Part shown: piece by piece, positions 54,271-61,296 of the stretch
Numbering within the stretch: position 1 is the first letter of the stretch
Layout of the letters: every line of letters starts with the position of its first letter
NCBI GenBank assembly: GCA_014169315.1
Contig: AP022134.1
Coordinates: 186,001-250,000 of the forward strand
Source of the DNA: Enterobacter cloacae
GTDB lineage: Bacteria > Pseudomonadota > Gammaproteobacteria > Enterobacterales > Enterobacteriaceae
DNA: 64,000 nucleotides
Direction of reading: 5' to 3'
Notes under the pieces: model-generated
The model's database searches: none
Told to the model about the DNA's origin: nothing
The model's input: the letters and a program-made list of their open reading frames with translations, nothing else
Translations under genes and position numbers: made by a program

Positions 54271-54591
54271 TTAAAGCTTCTCTGGTGCAATTAAAAGAAT
54301 ACCGGGAAACTCAGCGGCAACATCATCATTGCCCATTGCTCCCTGATACATATAACCTTTTAATTCCATTTCTTTAATTAGACCTTCCATATTTATTTTA
54401 CCATCATGATAAAACAATAAAGAATAGTCGTTATTCAGTTGCATAAGTCCAGTAAAATTAGTTCCGTTTTTTGCTATAGCAATGGTAGCAGCACCATCCG
54501 TACTTAAAAACGCACTAAATTCAAGATGGGATAACTCTGAGATACAAATATCAGAGGTTTCATAACAAATCCCATCTAACTCGACTTTTTT
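54271..54591 (-). other. -1 frame extension of the CobS-like gene (probable programmed frameshift)
   Basis: The heptamer A AAA AAG is at 54591-54585 on the minus strand, in phase with the CobS-like frame (GCA AAA AAG), two sense codons before its TAG. GGAG ends 11 nt upstream, as in dnaX. The -1 frame is open for 104 codons after the heptamer, reading VELDGICYETSDICI... to ...GILLIAPEKL, ending TAA at 54271. That frame has no ATG, GTG or TTG near its beginning; it is closed by a TAA at 54613. An independent gene starting at a rare codon, or at the internal ATG near 54440, is the alternative. No close stimulatory hairpin was seen. Confidence 0.7.
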
Positions 54592-55634
54592 GCTGTGAAA
54601 TACTCCAGCGATTTATCCTTGTCTTCGCCAAGAGAAAGATCTATAGCTTGAAGAACAAGATCGACCACATGTAAAGGTAAAGCAGAAGCAAAAGCTATTT
54701 TGAAAGTGTCAAGAAGACTAAAGGTTTTTAACGTCATCGACGTGCCAACCCAAGCTACTAATTGACGAATATCCATCACACTGTCTTCTGTACCAGAGTC
54801 ATTTACTGCAATCGCTACTCTTACGAACTTCTCAATGACCTGAAAAGGCAAAGAGCTATATCGTTTAGTAAGCACATTGGTTAAAGCAACTTTGTCGGGC
54901 TTCTCCATTTCAACTATCAAGAACCGCTTTATAAAAGCTGCATCTTGACGTTGAGAAGAAACGAACCGGCGAGCGCCTCCACTCATGTTTGTGTTTGCAG
55001 TACCAATAAATCGCGTGTAGCCATTAGCAGTTATAACCTCACCACCATTAGCACTGAGTGACCAGGGCTTACGTTCAATGGGCATGTGAAGTTTTGCTGC
55101 CGTATCAGGATCGATTTTGTCCACTTCATCCAGAAGAATGAGGTGACCATTACGAAATCCCGTTACCAAATCGCTGTGTACAAAACCTGTATTACCACCA
55201 TTAAGACTGCGCTCACCTTCAAGCTCATCAACTCGAATATTGCTGTTGATCTGCTTAATTGTCAGCGGCCAATTCATCATGTGGCTAATGTACATTACCA
55301 TTTCAGTCTTGCCAGAACCGGACTCACCTTTAAGACACACACTTAAATCTATATCCGGACTGATAAGCAGTTTAACCACTTGTTCAAGTATTCGGGGATT
55401 TGGTATGTAGTCTTTGTTCAGCGGAGCTCGATACGAGGTTTTAGTTTTGAAAACAGGCACAGCCATCTTTGGATCCATTTCTGGAATACCAAAAAGGTCC
55501 TTTGCTAGAACTAAAAGATACTCATCTTTATCCACATAATGTTTTAACTTTATAACATCCGGGGAAAGAAGAGCTTCTAATTTTTCATAAGCATCAGAAG
55601 ATGTTTCATTTAACTTCATAGCGGCATTAGACAT
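54576..55634 (-). CDS. CobS/MoxR-like AAA+ ATPase
   Basis: The 352-aa zero-frame product has Walker A KGESGSGKTEMV near residue 105, a GERSLNGGNTGF loop, Walker B HLILLDEVDKID near residue 167 and a sensor IGTANTNMSGG near residue 215. The N-terminal FGIPEMDPKMAVPVFK region is typical of CobS. MoxR-type ATPases act with VWA proteins as chaperone-like machines; here the VWA partner is at 50996. The last codons carry a slippery heptamer, so a longer form of about 456 aa is probably also made. ATG after CGGAGTTAAAA. Confidence 0.82.
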   Translation of the reverse strand: MSNAAMKLNETSSDAYEKLEALLSPDVIKLKHYVDKDEYLLVLAKDLFGIPEMDPKMAVPVFKTKTSYRAPLNKDYIPNPRILEQVVKLLISPDIDLSVCLKGESGSGKTEMVMYISHMMNWPLTIKQINSNIRVDELEGERSLNGGNTGFVHSDLVTGFRNGHLILLDEVDKIDPDTAAKLHMPIERKPWSLSANGGEVITANGYTRFIGTANTNMSGGARRFVSSQRQDAAFIKRFLIVEMEKPDKVALTNVLTKRYSSLPFQVIEKFVRVAIAVNDSGTEDSVMDIRQLVAWVGTSMTLKTFSLLDTFKIAFASALPLHVVDLVLQAIDLSLGEDKDKSLEYFTAKKSS

Positions 55635-55649
55635 TTTTAACTCCGGTAA

Positions 55650-55693
55650 AATGCAAACACCGCCCTCTGGCAGATGTTTGCCAGTGGCATTTT
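55650..55693 (-). promoter_or_regulatory. RNA leader element 11 (interleaved helices)
   Basis: a/a' = CTGGCA/TGCCAG with outer GCC/GGC; b = GCAAACA pairs with b' = TGTTTGC after a'. Confidence 0.65.
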
Positions 55694-56669
55694 ATTTGAG
55701 ATTCATTTGGCAAATAGTTGCCATCAGTTTCCTGATTTGAGGCACATTATAACCAAGATGATTTCCCACTATTTCAAAAGCTTCAGACATGATCCATTCA
55801 AAATGATTTTCGAATATTGGATTTATTTCTAACTTGCCAAAAGCGTTTCGTTTAGTTAACAGATCACATGAAACAAGCTCGTCAAACAACTCTAATGTGG
55901 ATTTAAAAGCTTTTATGTAAACATCCATAATTTCCCTGTCAGTCCATTTAACAGCCAGTTTTTTTTCTGACATTAAATAATCCTGATCAAAGAAGATGTC
56001 CCAGCCCATATCGTCATTGCAATCATGCAAAATGATTTCATCATCATTCCTGCATTCAGCTAATTTCGTGTTTTCACTAATCGAACGATGCGAATGATAA
56101 TAGAGCCATGATTTTAATTCCGCTCTAAATTCACATGCATCAAGTCCATGAGATAAACAAGTGTATTCAAATGATTTTGACATATACCACCGTGTTTCAG
56201 CTTCTAAAAGTGGATTCACTGTGATATTACCATTGTCATCTTTGAAGAATAACTTTCTCCTCAACACTAGTTCTTTAATGATTTCCAAAGACTCTTCCAT
56301 AGCGGATAGAAAAACAACATACACATCCTCAGGGGTCCATTCTATTACCAGACCACCCAAATCTGGGTTATATTCTTCAACCGAATATAGATAATCTGTT
56401 TCTGCTGCAAAATTAATTGTATGCAAAATCTGATTTTTAAGTAATTTGGATTTTTCATAAAGGTGATTTTCACGCCTTTCAGAATCATAATTTATCTCAG
56501 AAATGTTACTTTCATCTGATTTAAAGTTTAATCCGGACGTGTATGCATCATTTAAATGCTCTTTGGGTGAATCAACTATTTGCGTTATTTCATCTTCATC
56601 TATATCGAATATAGAAAAAAAACTAAGTTGATTACTACTTATTGCAGTAGCCCTAAATTTTTGTTTCAT
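55692..56669 (-). CDS. Hypothetical protein with internal duplication, 325 aa
   Basis: A soluble, acidic protein in which two halves look alike: VEWTPEDVYVVFLSAMEESLEIIKELV... (near residue 110) and VKWTDREIMDVYIKAFKSTLELFDELV... (near residue 240), each followed by G-N/K-x-x-x-NP and a phrase like WYMSKSFEYTCLSHGLD or WIMSEAFEIVGNHLGYN. So it is a tandem repeat of one ~130-residue helical unit. Domain identity unknown. ATG after GGAGTCCCC. Confidence 0.6.
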   Translation of the reverse strand: MKQKFRATAISSNQLSFFSIFDIDEDEITQIVDSPKEHLNDAYTSGLNFKSDESNISEINYDSERRENHLYEKSKLLKNQILHTINFAAETDYLYSVEEYNPDLGGLVIEWTPEDVYVVFLSAMEESLEIIKELVLRRKLFFKDDNGNITVNPLLEAETRWYMSKSFEYTCLSHGLDACEFRAELKSWLYYHSHRSISENTKLAECRNDDEIILHDCNDDMGWDIFFDQDYLMSEKKLAVKWTDREIMDVYIKAFKSTLELFDELVSCDLLTKRNAFGKLEINPIFENHFEWIMSEAFEIVGNHLGYNVPQIRKLMATICQMNLK

Positions 56670-56681
56670 GGGGACTCCAAA

Positions 56682-56722
56682 AGGAGAAATCCCATGAAGG
56701 GATTTCTCCCCTTTAGGGTGGG
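56682..56722 (-). promoter_or_regulatory. RNA leader element 12 (interleaved or competing helices)
   Basis: a/a' = CCCA/TGGG; b = GGAGAAATCC pairs with b' = GGATTTCTCC. The b-b' helix (11 bp with the next pair) encloses a'. SD GGAG follows four bases later. Confidence 0.6.
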
Positions 56723-56729
56723 TTTAATG

Positions 56730-57107
56730 TCAGATCTGATTAAAGCTACTTTGTCCAAAACCTTTTAGAGGTTTAAGTATGTGAGCCAACTTACTTGTTG
56801 CTACCACTCTCATGTAGTCAAGAGGATGTTCTCTCCCTTCAATCATAATAGTATCGACAACAATATAACCGGAGACCATCAACTCATCACCCTGATTTAT
56901 ACCAGTGAAACAGGTTGAATACATTTCAGGCGACACCTTGATTTGAACTGAAAATTCTCTCTCAGTGATTTCACCATCAACTTCTGTCTTCATCCTATTT
57001 TTGAGCTTTATTAACAAACCTATACTCTGGTCAGTCATTTTTTTCTCCACAGCACTGATAACTATCCCGGACACTTTTACTTCATTGATATATTCAAGAT
57101 ATGACAT
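56730..57107 (-). CDS. Single-strand DNA-binding-like OB-fold protein
   Basis: The 125-aa protein reads like a compact SSB: strand 1 INEVKVSGIVISAVEKK, a middle strand FSVQIKVSPEMYSTCF, GDELMVSGYIVVDTI and the last strand MRVVATSKLAHIL. It lacks the acidic C-terminal tip (DDDIPF) of bacterial SSB, so it would not recruit the usual SSB partners. Phage and plasmid OB-fold proteins of this size are common. ATG after GGAGCGGAAA. Confidence 0.55.
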   Translation of the reverse strand: MSYLEYINEVKVSGIVISAVEKKMTDQSIGLLIKLKNRMKTEVDGEITEREFSVQIKVSPEMYSTCFTGINQGDELMVSGYIVVDTIMIEGREHPLDYMRVVATSKLAHILKPLKGFGQSSFNQI

Positions 57108-57129
57108 TTTCCGCTCCTCGATTTGTTCA

Positions 57130-57162
57130 AAGAGAAGCCCCGTTAGGGTTCCCCCTTAACAG
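57130..57162 (-). promoter_or_regulatory. RNA leader element 13 (hairpin, weak second helix)
   Basis: GTTA..GGG and CCCTAAC form a stem extended by CC/GG. The loop GGGAA may pair with TTCTC after it (one G-U). The least certain of the set. Confidence 0.4.
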
Positions 57163-57164
57163 GA

Positions 57165-58037
57165 TTAAATAAATTTATTAGTTACATACATGAACGTGCA
57201 GACTACCAAACAGGCAATTCCGGCAATATGTAACCAATTTCTTGTTGGTTTAGTTGGTGCAATCGCTAAAGAGTTCTCCAACTTCTCTGTTACAAGACGT
57301 CGATTCTCTGCTTTAGCCGCATCATCTAAATATTGAGTTTCACGCTTAGCGAGAGTCTCAATTTTCGATTTTATTGCATGGTCCCATCCTTTAGTTTCAA
57401 AAACGCTTAACTCACTAAAGGTGTGCGTCATGAGATCTTCTGGGAAACCCAGTTTTTTCATTAACGGACGAATGGTATCATACATTTTTTCTACATTTTC
57501 GTAGTGGGCCTTTACTGCGACATCAAAACGCTTACGTAAAGTTAATTTTTCACGTTTGCAAATGATGTCCGAAACCCAATTTATTAACTGCTCATTTTTG
57601 AGTTCACTGGCTTTTTCAAGTGAGTAATCCAGATTATCCACGTCAAGAAATGAATTTAATCCGTATTTTTCAAACTCCTCAACAAGATATTTATCCAGTT
57701 CAGTTAAGCTTTTAAAAAGTGGTACATCTGGGGAAGCTTTAAGAAGCTTATAAGCTCCTTCGAAATCAATTTTCTTGACCACGAGCTCCACAACATCCAC
57801 ATGATAATAGCTTGAATAAGCAGAAAGCTTTTCGGCCAACAAAGACACAGGCTTAAGAGACTTAAGTTCAATGATATTTGGGCCGTCCTCATTCAAAATA
57901 ACAATCAGTTCATTATCACGTTCTGTATATTTCATCAGAACTTCTAAGAGCTGTTTGTTTAGCGCCTTATCCATCTCTGGAATAATTTCACTAAAGGTTT
58001 GATGAAGGGCTTTACTGCGAGCTTTATTTTTAGACAT
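57165..58037 (-). CDS. Tail-anchored helical protein, unknown function
   Basis: The 290-aa protein is mostly charged and helical and ends in one membrane helix (residues ~268-286, WLHIAGIACLVVCTFMYV), so it should be held in the inner membrane by its tail. It is the first gene of the leftward array and the only one without a structured RNA leader. ATG after AGGTGACCCCAA. No family recognised. Confidence 0.55.
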   Translation of the reverse strand: MSKNKARSKALHQTFSEIIPEMDKALNKQLLEVLMKYTERDNELIVILNEDGPNIIELKSLKPVSLLAEKLSAYSSYYHVDVVELVVKKIDFEGAYKLLKASPDVPLFKSLTELDKYLVEEFEKYGLNSFLDVDNLDYSLEKASELKNEQLINWVSDIICKREKLTLRKRFDVAVKAHYENVEKMYDTIRPLMKKLGFPEDLMTHTFSELSVFETKGWDHAIKSKIETLAKRETQYLDDAAKAENRRLVTEKLENSLAIAPTKPTRNWLHIAGIACLVVCTFMYVTNKFI

Positions 58038-58431
58038 TTGGGGTCACCTATATATAGTAAGAAGGAAGAAACAAATTTTTGTTTCAACACGAAGGCAAAG
58101 CCTGTCATTCATCTCCCGTAAGCTATGAACCGCCTGATTTATACTATCTGGCATTAGAAGTACGCAACAAAAATAGCCCCAGGAGGAGCTAAATTAGTTA
58201 CGGTTTGGTAAATTCAGATTGCCTTTTGCAGGCATGGGAAGTGCACCAGCGACAAAGGTGACATTTTGCCGGTGGTGTCTTACAGCTTGTTTAAGCTGGC
58301 CGCTTTTCACGGCTAAATCAACGCTTAACGCGAAAGTAACTTTAAGCAAAGTTACTCAAATTTGGGAGCTGATATTTAAGCTCATTGTTTTTATACTATA
58401 GCTTTAAGCATAAGTAAATGCCCATATCGAA
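58038..58431. promoter_or_regulatory. 394-bp control region of the leftward array
   Basis: No gene. It holds one palindrome copy AAAGTAACTTT (58333-58343), a second partial one five bases later (AAAGTTACTCAAA), and an inverted repeat GAAACAA/TTGTTTC (58078-58085 region) near the array start. A promoter for the array must lie here; I cannot fix its -10/-35 by eye. Confidence 0.5.
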
Positions 58432-60216
58432 TTATTCTGTATAAAGTGGAGAAATTCGAATATTAGCTGCTTCTTTTATCTTTTCTTCACTGCATTCTCT
58501 TAAAAAGAAAGAAGGATCACCATACCACATTACAAAAAGTTGCTTTTCTGCACGCGTAAATCCAACATAAAGCAAACGTCTTTCTTCTTCTATTGCCTCC
58601 TCCCCAACTGATCTTTTACTTGGTATCTGATCCGCATTACAACTCATTATTATTACTTTATTCCACTCAAGACCCTTTGAACCATGCAAGGTTGATAGGA
58701 CTACTTTCTCTGGGCTGTATTCCTCGTCCTTCTTCCTAGGGCCTAATGACATTGCAGCAGCACGATTTATCATATTCATCCAACCAGTCTTTTCTGCCCA
58801 CTGTTTACAAGTGTCTAAAGCAATTTTTGTTAAGGTTGCTGTACCTTTATTACTCCTCATCTTGATTGACGACGATTCCATCCATTTCGTAAGGTTGGCG
58901 AAACGTTTTGCTATCTCAACTTTATCAGAACTTTCCTGGGTAAAGCGCACGAAGTTTGAATGTAATGTTTTTGTTTCGAGAGAACTGTCCTCCGGGATGG
59001 CAAGGTCGCCAAAAGTAACTTTTCTTCCTCTCATACTCAATGCCACTTCATCCAAAACTGATTCCTGTTCTCCAAACAATGCCAATACTCTCTTCATTAA
59101 GCGAGGATCATTTGATTGTCGGAAAAAGGCCATAAGGCTTAACACATCGCTTGTTTCTTTTTCATCCCAGAATGATTTACCTCCGTAACGAATTACTGGC
59201 TGTTCGATCAAACTTTCTAGCTCATCCAAGTGAGCATTATTGCGGCTTAGAATTGCCCATCCATGTGGATCCTGATTTATAAGGCTTAAAATACCCTGTA
59301 TCTGTTCCTCCATATCTACATATGAACGAAAAGTGACCTTTCCCCCTCCCTTTTTTGCCGAGCGTAACTCTTTGGCATAACGGTAAACATTCTTTCCTAT
59401 CAGTGCTCCGGCCACCTCTAAAATTTCAGGTTCACACCTAAAGCATGTGTTTAAGTAAAATATGTTAGGTCTGAAGTGTTTTTCAAACTGTTGAAATATT
59501 TTGACTCCTCCTGAGGATCTGAAGGAGTAGATGGCCTGATCATCGTCTCCAACTATACTCGTATAGACTCCAGCTCTTGTATGCAATGCTATCCATGAGA
59601 ATTGTATAGAGTCAGTATCCTGAACTTCGTCTACTATCAAATGTGTCAAATCTAACGTGCGCATTTTTCCCGAATGCATTTGACCGACAACAAATTTTGA
59701 AAGAGCATTGAGGTCCGCCACATGGTCTTTCTGGCATAACGCCTGATAGGTATTAAACAAATGGATCTGTTGTCTGTTATGCCGAACTGAAATCACATCC
59801 GTATCCATTTCTCTGCCGATAGCATCAATAACGAATTCAGCTTCAGCAAACTTCATCGTTACACCGGATTCTTTCAAAGCCCGGTGAATGACAGATCTCT
59901 GTGCTGGCCCTATCAACATCTTTCCCGGCCAGCGAATCATGTCCAGTTGCTTCTTAACGAGTCCGTGAAAAGTATCCACCAGCACCCGGTCAAGATCCTT
60001 CTTGCTCAATCGCTTTTGTAACTTTGCTGCAAGTGCGTTTGTTGCAGCGCGAGTAAAGGTCACCATCCCGATTCTTGCATATGGATACTTTTTGAGAATC
60101 GATATAACCGCTTCTATCATGGTGAACGATTTGCCTGATCCAGGCGCTGCTATCACCATATTGTTTGCGCTAGCATTCTCGATAACAGGTCTTTGCTCTT
60201 CTGTTGGCTTACCCAT
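58432..60216 (-). CDS. UvrD/Rep-family superfamily 1A helicase
   Basis: The 594-aa protein has the SF1A motifs in order: VIAAPGSGKSFTMIEA (Walker A, near residue 25), TFTRAATNALAAKL (Ia), LIVDEVQDTD (II, near residue 193), GDDDQAIYSFR (III, near residue 223), VVLSTLHGSKGLEW (V, near residue 510) and RRLLYVGFTRAEKQL (VI, near residue 550). It should unwind DNA 3' to 5'. It is shorter than UvrD (about 720 aa), with reduced 1B/2B regions. Its own transcript likely ends in the control region of the next array. A palindrome copy (59011-59023) reads RKVTF. Confidence 0.9.
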   Translation of the reverse strand: MGKPTEEQRPVIENASANNMVIAAPGSGKSFTMIEAVISILKKYPYARIGMVTFTRAATNALAAKLQKRLSKKDLDRVLVDTFHGLVKKQLDMIRWPGKMLIGPAQRSVIHRALKESGVTMKFAEAEFVIDAIGREMDTDVISVRHNRQQIHLFNTYQALCQKDHVADLNALSKFVVGQMHSGKMRTLDLTHLIVDEVQDTDSIQFSWIALHTRAGVYTSIVGDDDQAIYSFRSSGGVKIFQQFEKHFRPNIFYLNTCFRCEPEILEVAGALIGKNVYRYAKELRSAKKGGGKVTFRSYVDMEEQIQGILSLINQDPHGWAILSRNNAHLDELESLIEQPVIRYGGKSFWDEKETSDVLSLMAFFRQSNDPRLMKRVLALFGEQESVLDEVALSMRGRKVTFGDLAIPEDSSLETKTLHSNFVRFTQESSDKVEIAKRFANLTKWMESSSIKMRSNKGTATLTKIALDTCKQWAEKTGWMNMINRAAAMSLGPRKKDEEYSPEKVVLSTLHGSKGLEWNKVIIMSCNADQIPSKRSVGEEAIEEERRLLYVGFTRAEKQLFVMWYGDPSFFLRECSEEKIKEAANIRISPLYTE

Positions 60217-60395
60217 TTCAACCTCATTACTTCGTTTTAATAATTATACATTTTTATAAAAGCGCTTTTCTTGTGTACTGCTGGTTCTACTGGAAATCAC
60301 TTTTTTTCCTTTTTTATGCAATCAGGTTGTTTGTGAAACGCGTGACTATGGAATAATGGTTCCATCTCCAAAAGACATTACAAAAAGGGCTTTAA

Positions 60396-61268
60396 ATGAA
60401 ACTTTTACGTTTAGTATCTCTGGTCTCTTCTGTCGTCATTGGTTTTTCCCTATCGGGTTGTGCCGGTGACACCGGCACTACGCCAGGCACCGCTCTGAAT
60501 GCGTACAGTCACGGCCAGTACTGGCATGCTAATGCAAATGATTCTGTCGCCAAGAATGCCTATTCGTTTGCTGGTTTCGACGTTAATTTTAAGGAGCAAG
60601 AGGTTACTCCTGGAGGGGATGCCGACAACTTTCTTTCTAAGTATCTCATCAATAGTTCGATGGGCTACGTAACAGGCGGTCTAAAAGGTTTTGGGATCAT
60701 GAGCCTCAGCTCTTTGTACAGTTCTTCTGACGCCGAATACATCCAGGTCAATCAATACCTAGTGTTCGTCCCCAATCCAAAAAAATTGCCTTACAATGAT
60801 GAAAGTTTGGTACGTGAGGGAGCTAAGTATGTTTTTGAGCATACAAAAGCAACTCAGGCCTCATTTGGATACAACCCTGAAAAACAGAAAGCAGCTCTGG
60901 CCACATGTAAAATTGATATGGCAGTCGTCAATAAATGGAGTACCTGTGATCTGCCCTCTAAGCCTGATGCTGATGTTTTCCCTACAGATTCAATGTACAG
61001 CTTTCAGGCGATTCGCCCCGCAACAGGAACCGAAATTCCTGAGCTAAACCTTCCCGCTGGTGATTACGCTGTAATTCGTTATGTGTTCATCCCATTTAAA
61101 GGAAACGAAACAAGCGCTGATTTTTCGGGTATCATTTTCCGTTCTGATAGCCCAAATACAACAACTCCAGGGGGTGTTGCAGCCTCCATCAACGGAAAAG
61201 ATTATTACCTCTTTACCGGTGAATACGGTAAAAAAGGCTTCCCAGAAAAAACATTGAAAGCCAAGTAA
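60396..61268 (+). CDS. Putative lipoprotein near trhN
   Basis: The 290-aa product has a signal peptide with lipobox LSGC (residues ~19-22), so it is probably an outer-membrane lipoprotein. The mature part is soluble, with strand-rich ends (GDYAVIRYVFIPFKGNE). It faces trhN and shares a terminator with it. A role in the outer-membrane part of transfer is inferred from position only. Confidence 0.65.
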   Translation: MKLLRLVSLVSSVVIGFSLSGCAGDTGTTPGTALNAYSHGQYWHANANDSVAKNAYSFAGFDVNFKEQEVTPGGDADNFLSKYLINSSMGYVTGGLKGFGIMSLSSLYSSSDAEYIQVNQYLVFVPNPKKLPYNDESLVREGAKYVFEHTKATQASFGYNPEKQKAALATCKIDMAVVNKWSTCDLPSKPDADVFPTDSMYSFQAIRPATGTEIPELNLPAGDYAVIRYVFIPFKGNETSADFSGIIFRSDSPNTTTPGGVAASINGKDYYLFTGEYGKKGFPEKTLKAK

Positions 61269-61273
61269 TTAAA

Positions 61274-61292
61274 AAAGGGGCCTAACGGCCCC
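61274..61292 (-). terminator. Terminator between the lipoprotein gene and trhN
   Basis: GGGGCC-TAAC-GGCCCC, a 6-bp GC stem. The A run on its left is a U run for leftward transcripts, so it ends the trhN operon. Confidence 0.85.
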
Positions 61293-61296
61293 TTCT

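Noticed and set aside
56741..56753. Near-palindromes such as AAAGCTACTTT, and AAAGGTTACTTTG near 45423
   Set aside because: They break one of the fixed positions; counted as background, not as copies.
44460..57162. Reading the leader array as a ToxI-like antitoxin RNA repeat or as a known riboswitch class
   Set aside because: ToxI repeats are near-identical tandem units beside toxN, while these differ in sequence and stand between genes. I could not match them to a known riboswitch core.
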